From Chloroflexota bacterium (lineage in GTDB: Bacteria > Chloroflexota > Anaerolineae > Ardenticatenales > Ardenticatenaceae), in NCBI GenBank assembly GCA_003520455.1, contig DOUV01000178.1, positions 8,023-30,700 of the forward strand: DNA of 22,678 nt, read 5' to 3'. Numbering within the stretch: position 1 is the first letter of the stretch; every line of letters begins with the position of its first letter. Shown piece after piece: positions 8,760 through 17,082 of the stretch. The notes under the pieces are model-generated. The model had not been told where the DNA came from and did not search any database. It worked only from the letters and a program-made list of their open reading frames with translations. Made by a program: the position numbers and the translations under genes.

Positions 8760-10313
8760 TCACGCGCTGTGGCCCGAGCCGCCTGGATGCTGCGGCTGGC
8801 TCTCAGCCCGTGGTGCGATGCCTCTCGGCAGGCTTACCGGCTGGCGGCTGTGGGCCACCCGGAAGCCGAAAACTCCAAGGGCCTCTGCTCCAGCGAACCG
8901 TCTCGCCAGCTCCTTGATCGCCAGGGCCGCGAAGACGAGCAAGACTGCATCGACGGGTAACCGGTAGCGGACCAGCGACCAGGAGAGAAGGTGAATAACG
9001 GTGTAAAAGATCATGAACAGGTACAACAGCCCAACCGCTGGCTCCTGGCCGCTGACGACCAACCGGCGCCGGCGAACCGAAGACAAGAAGATGCCGTAAA
9101 CCATAAACGGCAGAAAGGCGCCATAGGAGAGAAACCGGCCCAGGTTGCTCAGTGGGCTCGAGGCGGCTATCGGCCAGAACCGGAAGAACCACCAGCCACG
9201 ACTGATCGAGAGCAGAGCGTAGCGCCTTGGGTCCTCGACAACGAAGTGCACTCCTCGCTGGAAGAGGGCCTGGTCCATCTCGGCTTCGTTAAGTTCGCGC
9301 AATTCCGGCGGGATCAAATCCAGGTAGGAAGGCCCATTTTGCGGAAGAGGTGTCACAAAGCGAGTGCCGTAGAGAGGGTGGTTGGCCCAAAAGAACGCGA
9401 ATCCCGCATTGGTGTTCAGCAGAACAAAACGGTGGAAAGCCAGGTAGTTGCGGACCGTCCAGGGGATGATCATTGCAACCAGAACTGCCAGCGTCACCAA
9501 TGGCCCGGCGAGGCTTCGCCGCCACCGCTCACGGGAGAATCGCCGACTGTTGGAACCGGCGCCGGTCTCCCCGCCCCCCTGCCGTCGGCCCCGCGCCCAC
9601 AGCAGCCAGACGAGGAGAACCGGCACAAAAAGCAGCAAAACCTGGCGCATCAGGATCGACACGCCCAGCGCGAGACCCAGCGCGACCCAGAGCCTGGCGG
9701 CCTCACGAACGGAATGGGACCGCCTGCCCTGGGAATTGACACCACCCCCCTGCGCAATTGCCATCGCGATGTCCAGCGCCGCCAGGGTCGCCAGGATGTG
9801 AAATGTCTCGGTCATCAGGGTACCGGCGTAGTAGGCGAAGTAGAGGTAGACGGCGCTTAATCCTGCTGCCAGAAGGCCAACTGCTGTACCGAAGAGCCGC
9901 CGTCCGATACGCCACGCAAGCCATGGGTGCAGGACACCGGCTATGATGGCCTGGAGCAGGCGGGCAACCAGGGGGTGGAGACCAAACAGGGTGTACACTC
10001 CGGCGAGGTACACGGTGTAGAGGTAGCTCCAGTGCGCGGTGGGCTCATTCGCGCGCGTCGCCGGCCACCACAGGGAGGGAAATCGAAAACCGTGACCGGC
10101 CCACACCTGGCGGGCCAGCGTGTCGTAGGAAATCTGATCCCAGACGCCGGGCATGATCTCGACCGTATCGCCGAGGTACACGGCGGAGGCGATACGCAGC
10201 AGAAGGGCCACGACGACGATGCTCACCAGTACCGTCGTTTGGGTATACGGGGTAGCAGCCAAAAACCGCGAGATGATCGCTCCCGGGCTATGTCGAAGCA
10301 TAGATGACTTCAT
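8760..10313 (-). CDS. GT39/ArnT-like integral membrane glycosyltransferase
   Basis: A polytopic membrane protein of 517 residues with roughly ten or more hydrophobic segments. It fits the GT-C fold family of protein-mannosyl and ArnT-like transferases, which use polyprenyl-phosphate sugars at the outer membrane face. Supporting signs are the first transmembrane helix (about 25-43), an acidic first outer loop with D59 and D64 (VWDQISYDTLA), YYAGTLMTETFHILATL (161-177) and a late RYRLP motif before the final helix. The ATG at 10313 is preferred, with AAGGA 12 bases upstream; an ATG at 10301 is possible. It overlaps the end of the preceding GT4 gene by 26 bases, indicating coupling. The open frame extends further upstream inside that gene, but the extra residues look non-native. 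The C-terminal tail of about 45 residues is soluble and Pro/Ser-rich. Confidence 0.85.
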   Translation of the reverse strand: MKSSMLRHSPGAIISRFLAATPYTQTTVLVSIVVVALLLRIASAVYLGDTVEIMPGVWDQISYDTLARQVWAGHGFRFPSLWWPATRANEPTAHWSYLYTVYLAGVYTLFGLHPLVARLLQAIIAGVLHPWLAWRIGRRLFGTAVGLLAAGLSAVYLYFAYYAGTLMTETFHILATLAALDIAMAIAQGGGVNSQGRRSHSVREAARLWVALGLALGVSILMRQVLLLFVPVLLVWLLWARGRRQGGGETGAGSNSRRFSRERWRRSLAGPLVTLAVLVAMIIPWTVRNYLAFHRFVLLNTNAGFAFFWANHPLYGTRFVTPLPQNGPSYLDLIPPELRELNEAEMDQALFQRGVHFVVEDPRRYALLSISRGWWFFRFWPIAASSPLSNLGRFLSYGAFLPFMVYGIFLSSVRRRRLVVSGQEPAVGLLYLFMIFYTVIHLLSWSLVRYRLPVDAVLLVFAALAIKELARRFAGAEALGVFGFRVAHSRQPVSLPRGIAPRAESQPQHPGGSGHSA

Positions 10314-11646
10314 GGCTTGAGTTCTTCCTTGCGTGAACGTGAGCGGCTGATTCCTGCGTAGACTGGTAGATGGCTTCCAGATCGGCTGCAACCGTCTGCC
10401 AGTGGTGATGCGCCTCGACGTACGACCGGCCATCTCGCTCGAGCTGTTGTCGGCGCTCGCGATCATCCAGGAGCGCCAGGAGCGCATGGGCGAACGGCCG
10501 GGCACCTGCAGCTACGACTAAATCGCGATTTGGACAGATTGCCAAGGCCGACGCGGCTTGCGGGCTGGCAACCACCGCCGTCCCGCACGCCATCGCCTCT
10601 AATACCTTGTTTTGAATGCCTGCGCCGTACGGGACTGGAGCGACCGCCAGGGTCGCCCGGCGAAGATAGGGCCGGATATCAGGGACGGTGCCGGTGATGA
10701 TCACGCGACCCCGCCAGGGAGAGCAGCGCTCATCAGCCCCCATCCCGTTCTGATCCGTCTGCGCCAGAGCGCGAATCTCACGCGGTGGGTCTTTGCCGAC
10801 CAGGCATACTCGCACGTCGGGGCGCCGGGCCCAAACATGGGGCATGATCTCATGAACGAGGTACAGCGCGGCGGTCATGTTCGCGTGGTAGCTCATTTTC
10901 CCCGTGAAGACCAGTGTGGCCGCGTCGCGGGGCTCGTTCGAAGGAGTGAAGTAGTCCAGGTCCACGCCGTTGGGCAACACGGAAACTGGGATCGACCGCG
11001 CCCCCCCCGCCATTGGAACGCGCAAACCGGCTGCCAGGTCGTGCATGGCCTGGGAGTCTGCTTGTGAGGTCACGAGCACACGGTCAAACTGTCTGATGAG
11101 CCAGGCCTCATAGCGGCGCGTGCGCTCGGCTTCTAACCGGGTCAGCAGCCGCGCTTTCCGGCTCCGGCTGTTTTTGACCGCTTGTTGAAAGAGGTAGCTG
11201 ATGCAATCGACGCTGTCCCAGACCACCGGCACCCGTTGCCCGCCCGCTGCGGCCGCTTGCTGGCGAACGGCCAGCCTTCGAACGGCCTGGAGCCCATAAC
11301 GGACACCGCGGAGGTGTTCCACATGGACGACGTCAACGTGCGGTGCCAGCCTTGCGATGTGATCGGAGAGGACTGGGCTCCAGCAATAGACGGCCTGGAG
11401 GGGTGTCTGGGTCAGGAGCGCCGCCAGGCAATTCCAGGCCGAGCGTTGGCGCGGAAGGCGGACCGAGACAACCTCTGAACAGTGCCGCTTCAGTGCCTGG
11501 GCTTCCTCTCGTTCCTGTTGCGTCGTCCAGAGGGTGGCGACAGTCACCTGGTGACCCCGCGCGGACAGTTGTCTGATCAGGTTGTAGGGCCGAACTCGGA
11601 TCAAGGACGGGGGGTAGGGGACGACAAAAAGAACACGCACGGGCAT
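10288..11646 (-). CDS. GT4 family glycosyltransferase
   Basis: A 452-residue GT-B fold enzyme resembling the glycosyltransferases found with exopolysaccharide export systems. It starts MPVRVLFVVPYPPS, has a nucleotide-binding fold opening the C-terminal half (LPNGVDLDYF 224-233, FTGKMSYHAN 247-256), and carries the donor region GAGIQNKVLEAMACGTAVV (341-359). It is 26 bp downstream of another GT4 gene and overlaps the GT39-type gene, so the three are probably one transcript. It is related to the GT4 proteins at 11673-12986 and 21204-22418, sharing the FTG-x-x-(S/T)YHAN block best with the latter. Acceptor and donor unknown. Confidence 0.9.
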   Translation of the reverse strand: MPVRVLFVVPYPPSLIRVRPYNLIRQLSARGHQVTVATLWTTQQEREEAQALKRHCSEVVSVRLPRQRSAWNCLAALLTQTPLQAVYCWSPVLSDHIARLAPHVDVVHVEHLRGVRYGLQAVRRLAVRQQAAAAGGQRVPVVWDSVDCISYLFQQAVKNSRSRKARLLTRLEAERTRRYEAWLIRQFDRVLVTSQADSQAMHDLAAGLRVPMAGGARSIPVSVLPNGVDLDYFTPSNEPRDAATLVFTGKMSYHANMTAALYLVHEIMPHVWARRPDVRVCLVGKDPPREIRALAQTDQNGMGADERCSPWRGRVIITGTVPDIRPYLRRATLAVAPVPYGAGIQNKVLEAMACGTAVVASPQAASALAICPNRDLVVAAGARPFAHALLALLDDRERRQQLERDGRSYVEAHHHWQTVAADLEAIYQSTQESAAHVHARKNSSHEVIYAST

Positions 11647-11672
11647 CCCTGCTATCGGATTGATCTGATCGT

Positions 11673-12986
11673 TCAGTGAGGGCTGCTTCTCTGCCCCATC
11701 GCCGCTGCGTACACGTCATCCCAGGCCTCGTACACGCGCCGCCAGTCGTAGAAGGTCTCGACTGTTCGGCGGCCCTCCGCCGCCAGACGCATCGAGACTT
11801 CTGGCGCTCGCATCACTCGCACGACGGCCTGGGCGAATGTAGTTGCGGTATCCGCGAGCAGCGCGTTCTCCCCGTCGCGCGCCCGCAGGCCCTCGGCACC
11901 AACACGGGTCGTGACGACCGGCAGACCCCAGCACCAGGCGTCCAGAATCTTCACCCGCATCCCGCCGCCGGCATGCAGCGGCACAATGAAGACGGCGGTT
12001 TCGGCGAGATAGGGCCTGGGATCAGTGACGTAGCCCGGAATCTCTACTCCTGACGGGAGATCGCCGGCGGCTGATCGCCCCCCTCCGATCTCCACGAGGG
12101 CTCTGGGCGGCTCCTTGCCGATGACCGTCAGGACAGCGCTCGGAACTTGCTCGGCGATGAACGGCCACACCTGGCGGGCGAACCAGAGGACCCCCTCCGA
12201 GTTCGGAGGCCAGTGGAGTCCGCCAAGAAAGGTGACCCGGAAGGCATCGGGCCGGCGCGGAATAACGGGCTGCATCTCCGTGTCCACGCAGATGGGGATG
12301 ATGGAGAACCGCCGCGTGCCCCTTCTCCCCGTCGAACCAGATCGTTGCCTCCCCCCTCTTCCTTGACCGTTGGGCCCTCGACCATCGAGGGCGGCGTGGT
12401 CCTCCTCAGTGACCCACACGACGTGGTCGAACCGCCGGCACACCTCTTTTTCGTAGCGCACCAACTTGCGCCCCTCCACGGCGAGCAAGGCTCGTTTGAG
12501 TGGGTTGGACTCCTGCTGCGCCAGCCGGTGGGGGATCTGAAAGACAGCGTTGTGTTGATCGAGGACGGCCGCCGGCTGCCGGCCGTTCCCTCCAGCGTGC
12601 CGGGCCAACAGAGCGTACGGGGCCATCCAGAGCTGGTCGGCGTGGACAACGTCAAATACCGGATGGCGAATCGCCACGTCACGGACGCGGGCCGCCATGC
12701 CAGGCACCCAATCGCGAGTGATGAGGAACGGGGTAGGACTCACGAGACTGCGCAACAGGTGCCCAACGTCTCGCGCGCGGGACCGCCGCATCGGGACCGT
12801 GTGAACCGCCGTGCAGTACGTCCGCAGATGCTGTACATATTCCGACCGATCGGCATTGCGTGTGAACGTCAGTAAGGTGACCTTGTGCCCGGCGGCCGCG
12901 CAGTAGCGCAAGACGTGGTAGGCGCGAGTTTTGGGGCCGGCATCCAACGGATAGGGAAGGACTTGAGTCAGGAAGAGGATATGCAT
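11673..12986 (-). CDS. GT4 family glycosyltransferase with Gly/Arg-rich insert
   Basis: A 437-residue GT-B enzyme. It begins MHILFLTQVLPYPLDAGPKTR, where the glycine loop of the N-terminal fold is expected. VTFLGGLHWPPNSEG (251-265) opens the second Rossmann domain and GGGMRVKILDAWCWGLPVVT (340-359) is the donor-binding segment. Between the two domains, residues 201-227 are an unusual Gly/Arg-rich stretch (DGRGPNGQGRGGRQ...). It lengthens the interdomain linker relative to the sister proteins nearby. The ATG at 12986 lacks a strong Shine-Dalgarno site. Probably cytoplasmic and acting in the same pathway as its neighbours. Confidence 0.9.
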   Translation of the reverse strand: MHILFLTQVLPYPLDAGPKTRAYHVLRYCAAAGHKVTLLTFTRNADRSEYVQHLRTYCTAVHTVPMRRSRARDVGHLLRSLVSPTPFLITRDWVPGMAARVRDVAIRHPVFDVVHADQLWMAPYALLARHAGGNGRQPAAVLDQHNAVFQIPHRLAQQESNPLKRALLAVEGRKLVRYEKEVCRRFDHVVWVTEEDHAALDGRGPNGQGRGGRQRSGSTGRRGTRRFSIIPICVDTEMQPVIPRRPDAFRVTFLGGLHWPPNSEGVLWFARQVWPFIAEQVPSAVLTVIGKEPPRALVEIGGGRSAAGDLPSGVEIPGYVTDPRPYLAETAVFIVPLHAGGGMRVKILDAWCWGLPVVTTRVGAEGLRARDGENALLADTATTFAQAVVRVMRAPEVSMRLAAEGRRTVETFYDWRRVYEAWDDVYAAAMGQRSSPH

Positions 12987-13076
12987 AAACGCTAATCGCC
13001 GCTGATAGATTCGCCGGGATGACGCCCTTTGCGGTTGGCACCGACTTCTTGGTCGCCTCCCGCCCGCGGCCCCACC

Positions 13077-14069
13077 TCACCAGTCCAGATTGTCACAGTA
13101 GCCCAAATCCATAAGCGCCTCGCCCGCGATCCTCTTGAACGCGCGCTTCTTGCCGGCGGGCCACTGCTCCCAACGGCCGATCGGGTTGAACCCTCTCGGC
13201 TTCTTCACCCAGTACCGAGCCTTTCCTTCCTTCATAAACGAGGAAGATCCCTGAACGGGGATGGCTTCGATTTTCTCGTACGGGAATTTATCTCCATCCA
13301 GGCCAAAATGGCTGCAGGCTTCTTTCACAAACACCTCGGGGTCACGCACCGCGTCTTCAAACCGCGTCATCCAGTATCCCTGCCGCCCCGCGTAGCGTTC
13401 TTGAAAGGCCAGAATCATTCGCACGCTGCGGTTCCAGCGCCGGCAGACGTCTGAGAACCGCAACTCGGGCCAGGTCCTGACCGTTGAGTGGACCACATCG
13501 CGCCCGTCGCGGACCAACAGGAGCAGATTCTCGTGTGGAAAGACAGAAAAGAAGTGATTGAGATATTGGACCCCAGGCATTTTGAGCAGCATCCGTTTTT
13601 CTTCTGGAGCGAATGAATGAAGATGGGCAACAAAGGCTGCACCAAACAAAGGCAAGAAATCAGCCGCGCCAATCCTACTTCTATTATTCTTATACGAGCG
13701 AAAGAATTCCTCCTGAACCCGTAAGATATCGTCCGTGAGTTTCAGGAAGGGAATTTCCCAAATCTTGTTTGGCGTCAGGGCCAGGTCGGGGTGGAGGCCC
13801 AGCAAATCACCGACGTAGACGGTGCCAGATCGCGGCATGATTCCGTGAATGATGACGGCAGGGCCGCGTTCAACTGCGCGAATCCGCCTGGCTGTTTCAA
13901 CTGCCTGAGGACTCACCTCGAGTGCGTCGAAGTTGGGATCGAAACTCTTCCTATCAAAGACATAGCTTGTGTATTTCCGGGCGCCGTCGAAGAGATCCAT
14001 GGGGGATGAAATCTTCTTCTGAAGGCGCCAGAATCGATCTAACATTGTCTTGGTTTTCATGGTTGACAT
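13077..14069 (-). CDS. Sulfotransferase family protein (first of two)
   Basis: A 330-residue protein of the PAPS-dependent sulfotransferase fold, expected to move sulfate from 3'-phosphoadenylyl sulfate to a hydroxyl or amine, here plausibly on a sugar. The 5'-phosphosulfate loop is MPRSGTV (78-84), a slight variant of the classical PxSGTTW. The 3'-phosphate-binding strand and loop is LLLLVRDGRDVVHST (162-176). It ends LGYCDNLDW, like the second sulfotransferase (LGYEQDRNW). The start is not certain: ATG codons at 14069, 14060 and 14045 are in frame and none has a strong ribosome binding site. Base composition is lower in GC than that of the neighbouring GT4 genes. Confidence 0.87.
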   Translation of the reverse strand: MSTMKTKTMLDRFWRLQKKISSPMDLFDGARKYTSYVFDRKSFDPNFDALEVSPQAVETARRIRAVERGPAVIIHGIMPRSGTVYVGDLLGLHPDLALTPNKIWEIPFLKLTDDILRVQEEFFRSYKNNRSRIGAADFLPLFGAAFVAHLHSFAPEEKRMLLKMPGVQYLNHFFSVFPHENLLLLVRDGRDVVHSTVRTWPELRFSDVCRRWNRSVRMILAFQERYAGRQGYWMTRFEDAVRDPEVFVKEACSHFGLDGDKFPYEKIEAIPVQGSSSFMKEGKARYWVKKPRGFNPIGRWEQWPAGKKRAFKRIAGEALMDLGYCDNLDW

Positions 14070-14176
14070 TGGCGATCACTACATCGCTGGCGGGAGCCCG
14101 GCAACTGGAAGTCACAGCCGAAGGAGCCCGGACGGGCACACTCCTGTCCGAGTGAGGAGGAAACAGGGGAAGCGCA

Positions 14177-15499
14177 CTATCTCTTCAGAAGCAGCGGCAC
14201 CCAGAGCTGAAACCTGTATGCTATCCCCTGCAGCAGAGCGTAGACCTGGCCGCTATCCGGGCTCGCCCAGGTCGACAGGATATCTCTCATGCCGTCGTTG
14301 TTGATATCGTCAAAGAAAATGTCATCACCGGCGTACATGACGGGAATCGTCACGCTACGGGTCCAATTCGAGATCGTGTTCATCGTATAGATATAGACAT
14401 TTGTTTGAGGGACCTCACCGTACTCATTGACGACGAGTTCGAAACGGCCATCGCCGTCAAGATCATGGAAGCCTATCCCCATTGGGCTGATAATGCCGCC
14501 CCGATCGTCGATACGATCAATCTCGTGCTGGATAAACGAGAGAGCTCCCGGCGATCCAACATTTTCCCACACAAGGATGGGTCCTTGCTGAAGGACCACA
14601 GCGAGGTCTATGTCACCGTCACCGTCAACATCCTGCGCTGTCATGTGTTTCGGCTGATTGTCACCGGTTCCTCTGACTCGGATCGGAACGCGCTCCCACG
14701 CCACGGTCGGATCTGCGGTCGAATAAAAGCTGATCCGGTTGGCCAGGCGCTCCGACACAATCAGATACCTGGTTCCATTCTTGAACAGGTCGACGAAGTC
14801 GAGTTGATTGTACTCACCCGTACCGGGGAACCCCCAGGCAGACTCAGCCTCAGAGTCGCTCTGTCGAATGACGTGCCTGACCCAATTCGTCGACTTCATG
14901 GGATCTGTCGGATACGGATTTTCAAACCAGGCCACCTCTTGGCCGGGCACCGTGCTTTGCTTCCACTGTGATGCTGCGTACACGATGTCCTGGTTTCCAT
15001 CCCGATCGACGTCGGCGATGAATCCGTTGTGAACAGGGTGAATCACCCCCCCGAAAGGCACTTGCCTGCACGTACTCGTGTCTCCGTTATCTCCACAGGA
15101 GATGAACCCGACCTGGTTAGAACCCTGGCGAAAGTAGGCCAGATCGGGACGGCCGTCTTTGGTCAGATCGCCAATAGCCACGTCTTCGGGGCCAGGAGGC
15201 GAAAATGTCCCCAGTTCCAGAGCCCTTGTGACAGTGCCCGTCGTGGCGTCAAGCAGATAGCAAACAGCCTGCTTTCCCTCTTCGGCGGCGACGCACATAT
15301 CCCGTGTGCCGTCTCCGTTGAAATCAGCGTAGTCGCCGCCGTCAGCACCGTTGAGGACGGCGAGAGGCCGGTATGCCCATTCCTCCGAGACCCTGTTCGG
15401 CGCGCTGCTGGCCGAACGAGACGCGAGCGTCACCAAGACAAGGGAGGGTAGTAGGACGGAGAGTGCGATGCGGAGCCCTCGTTTGAGAACCATTACCAT
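14177..15499 (-). CDS. Secreted FG-GAP/VCBS repeat protein
   Basis: A 440-residue exported beta-propeller-like protein. It has a signal peptide (KRGLRIALSVLLPSLVLVTLA, cleavage about 29-33) and six or more repeats with calcium-binding loops: DFNGDGTRD (59-67), DLTKDGRPD (111-119), DVDRDGNQD (163-171), DVDGDGDID (290-298), DLDGDGRFE (346-354) and DINNDGMRD (398-406). The loops are the DxDxDG pattern of integrin-type FG-GAP repeats. It ends in LWVPLLLKR, a short hydrophobic-basic tail resembling the YLPLVLR-like ends of many secreted Chloroflexota proteins (from memory). The start is firm, with AGGAGG five bases upstream. It follows the palindrome-rich gap and may have its own promoter. The partner or ligand is unknown. 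Confidence 0.92.
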   Translation of the reverse strand: MVMVLKRGLRIALSVLLPSLVLVTLASRSASSAPNRVSEEWAYRPLAVLNGADGGDYADFNGDGTRDMCVAAEEGKQAVCYLLDATTGTVTRALELGTFSPPGPEDVAIGDLTKDGRPDLAYFRQGSNQVGFISCGDNGDTSTCRQVPFGGVIHPVHNGFIADVDRDGNQDIVYAASQWKQSTVPGQEVAWFENPYPTDPMKSTNWVRHVIRQSDSEAESAWGFPGTGEYNQLDFVDLFKNGTRYLIVSERLANRISFYSTADPTVAWERVPIRVRGTGDNQPKHMTAQDVDGDGDIDLAVVLQQGPILVWENVGSPGALSFIQHEIDRIDDRGGIISPMGIGFHDLDGDGRFELVVNEYGEVPQTNVYIYTMNTISNWTRSVTIPVMYAGDDIFFDDINNDGMRDILSTWASPDSGQVYALLQGIAYRFQLWVPLLLKR

Positions 15500-15504
15500 G
15501 CTTG

Positions 15505-15510
15505 CCTCCT
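15505..15510 (-). promoter_or_regulatory. Strong ribosome binding site of the FG-GAP gene
   Basis: AGGAGG on the minus strand, five bases before the ATG at 15499. It is the best Shine-Dalgarno match I noticed in the window and fixes the start of the FG-GAP protein. Confidence 0.75.
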
Positions 15511-15695
15511 GAATCCGGCACAGGAGTGGAGTTACCGCTCATGCCGCCAACCCGCCTGGCCGCTTCCTCTCGAGAGTCCATTAGCGGTCGATAGGCCCCG
15601 GCACAAAAAGATGAGGCCGCCTCCACAGGGTCCCAACATTGGATGGCTGACCGGGCGTCAACGAATCGCCTCCTTCAGTGGGCACCTCGACCGCC

Positions 15696-15779
15696 CTCGC
15701 GAGAGGCGCCGGTGCCGGCGCAAGCCCCCCCTGTAGAGACGGCCCGGTGCACCGTCTCCCGCCCGGCCGTCTCCGCCCC
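15696..15779. repeat. Cluster of GC-rich inverted repeats (REP-like)
   Basis: There are three elements. CTCGCGAG is at 15696-15703. GCGCCGG-TG-CCGGCGC is at 15706-15721, a perfect 7-bp stem with a 2-base spacer. GAGACGG-n9-CCGTCTC is at 15736-15758, a perfect 7-bp stem. The motif CCGTCTCC then recurs around 15768, giving an alternative, nearly perfect pairing with the GAGACGGCCCGG arm. No T-run follows on either strand, so it is not a typical intrinsic terminator. It may be an intergenic REP/MITE-like element or a structured transcript end after deoB. Confidence 0.6.
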
Positions 15780-15806
15780 AGCGGGCGATCCCCCCGGCAT
15801 AATCTC

Positions 15807-16988
15807 CTACCCAACGAGAGCACTGGCGAAGGAACTGCCCGGGCCCCACCAGCCAACCCCCAGCAGATCAGCGACGGTGGCCGCTACATCAGCATAGGTT
15901 TCTCGCGTTCCGAGATTGACGTTCGATTGAATTGGCCTTCCGCTCACAAGAATGGGGACGCGCTCGCGCGTGTGGTCGGTACCCGGGGTCGTGGGATCAT
16001 TCCCGTGGTCGGCCGTGACGATCAGTACGTCTTGATCCTGCATCGCCGCCAGGATTTCCGGAAGGCGAGCGTCAAAGGCCTCCAACGCATCGGCGTATCC
16101 ACCCGGGTTGTTGCGATGGCCGTATAAGGCATCGAAGTCGACCAAATTGGCGAAGATGAGACCGGCTCTATCGAGCTGTAGAAATTCCACGATCGCATCC
16201 ACCCCAGCCATGTTGTTCCCGGTATGCTTACTCGCCGTCAGGCCGCGATGGGCAAAGATGTCTTCGATTTTGCCGACACCCATCACTGCCAGCCCGGCAG
16301 CTTTGGCCACATCGAGAATCGTCTCGCCAGGTGGCTCGAGGCTGAAGTCTCGCCGGCGCTCGGTGCGAGTGAAGTTGCCGGGCTGGCCGACAAACGGCCG
16401 GGCAATCACGCGGCCGACGGCGTGTTCGCCCACCAACAAATCCCGAGCGACCTGGCAAACACGGTATAGGTCGCCGACGGGGATAACCTCCTCGTGCGCA
16501 GCCACCTGGAAGACACTGTCGGCTGAGGTGTAGACAATCGGTTTCCCCGTACGTACATGCTCGCCGCCCAATTCTTTGATGATTTCGGTCCCGGACGCAG
16601 GGTAGTTGCCCAACGTCCCGCGCTCGATCCGGGCTTCATATTCGGCGATCAAGGAGGGTGGGAAGCCGTTGGGGTACACAGGAAAGGGCCGCTCCAGGAT
16701 CACGCCTCCCAGTTCCCAATGACCGGTCGTTGTATCCTTGCCCGCACTGACTTCCGTAAGACGCCCGTAAGCACCTTCAGCGTGGGCGGTGGGGGGCACA
16801 CCTTCAATGCTGGTCAGGTTGCCCAACCCGAGTCTGCTTAAGTTGGGTAGATTCAGGCCTCCGACGGCTTGAGCAACATGGCTCAGGGTGTTCGCACCTT
16901 CGTCCCCAAACATCGCGGCATCCAGTGCGTCGCCACAGCCAACGCTGTCAAGCACGATCAACACGACACGGGTTCCTGCCTCGCTCAT
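15807..16988 (-). CDS. deoB: Phosphopentomutase
   Basis: Interconverts ribose-1-phosphate or deoxyribose-1-phosphate with the 5-phosphate in nucleoside salvage and breakdown; a cytoplasmic, manganese-dependent alkaline-phosphatase-superfamily enzyme. The 393 residues match the family length. Visible landmarks are [12 protein letters not shown] (metal Asp14), [20 protein letters not shown] (84-92, containing the phosphorylated Thr) and TADHGND...TDHTRE (325-342, metal ligands). ATG at 16988 is preferred over an adjacent GTG at 16991; GGGGG lies six bases upstream of the ATG. It stands alone among glycan genes, 94 bp after a GT2 gene and followed by the palindrome-rich gap, with no other nucleoside genes in view. 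Identification is secure. Confidence 0.97.
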   Translation of the reverse strand: MSEAGTRVVLIVLDSVGCGDALDAAMFGDEGANTLSHVAQAVGGLNLPNLSRLGLGNLTSIEGVPPTAHAEGAYGRLTEVSAGKDTTTGHWELGGVILERPFPVYPNGFPPSLIAEYEARIERGTLGNYPASGTEIIKELGGEHVRTGKPIVYTSADSVFQVAAHEEVIPVGDLYRVCQVARDLLVGEHAVGRVIARPFVGQPGNFTRTERRRDFSLEPPGETILDVAKAAGLAVMGVGKIEDIFAHRGLTASKHTGNNMAGVDAIVEFLQLDRAGLIFANLVDFDALYGHRNNPGGYADALEAFDARLPEILAAMQDQDVLIVTADHGNDPTTPGTDHTRERVPILVSGRPIQSNVNLGTRETYADVAATVADLLGVGWWGPGSSFASALVG

Positions 16989-17082
16989 CACTGACCCCCA
17001 CTTGTAGTCGTCGATAGATACTCGCTGCCGGGTCGTAACGATTGGCTCTGTCGCCCGGGACGGGGCTGGCCAGAGATAACCG

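Larger units (their letters stand above)
15500..15806. other. 307-bp gap between deoB and the FG-GAP gene
   Basis: The longest stretch without a gene. Its deoB-proximal half (15696-15779) is a cluster of GC-rich palindromes described separately. On the minus strand a TTGACG hexamer at 15656-15661 could be a -35 box, but I see no good -10 box 16-18 bases downstream. A 10-bp palindrome CTCTCGAGAG lies at 15567-15576. Short open frames across the gap have no ribosome binding sites and overlap deoB or the FG-GAP start, so I do not call them. Confidence 0.5.

Noticed and set aside
8539..8763. 74-codon minus-strand frame across the spacer before the fusion gene
   Set aside because: It overlaps the firm start of the fusion gene in another frame, starts at a GTG without a ribosome binding site and shows no recognisable domain.
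10314..10505. N-terminal extension of the GT39-type protein by 64 residues
   Set aside because: The extra stretch overlaps the coding end of the GT4 gene, reads as Arg/Ser-rich sequence unlike a membrane protein start, and the ATG at 10313 directly precedes the first transmembrane segment in the expected way.
10288..12986. Exosortase/PEP-CTERM type exopolysaccharide system
   Set aside because: The GT4 proteins resemble those of such systems, but no exosortase is present and neither secreted protein ends with a PEP-CTERM-like anchor.
14122..14145. Hairpin between the FG-GAP and sulfotransferase genes (AGGA/TCCT outer, GCCC/GGGC inner stem)
   Set aside because: The stems are only four base pairs each with a bulge, and no T-run follows on the minus strand, so I do not call a terminator.
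15736..15758. Intrinsic terminator of deoB
   Set aside because: The stem is good (7 bp) but the bases that follow on the transcribed strand are TACAGGGGGGG, not a U-run, so it is listed as an inverted repeat only.
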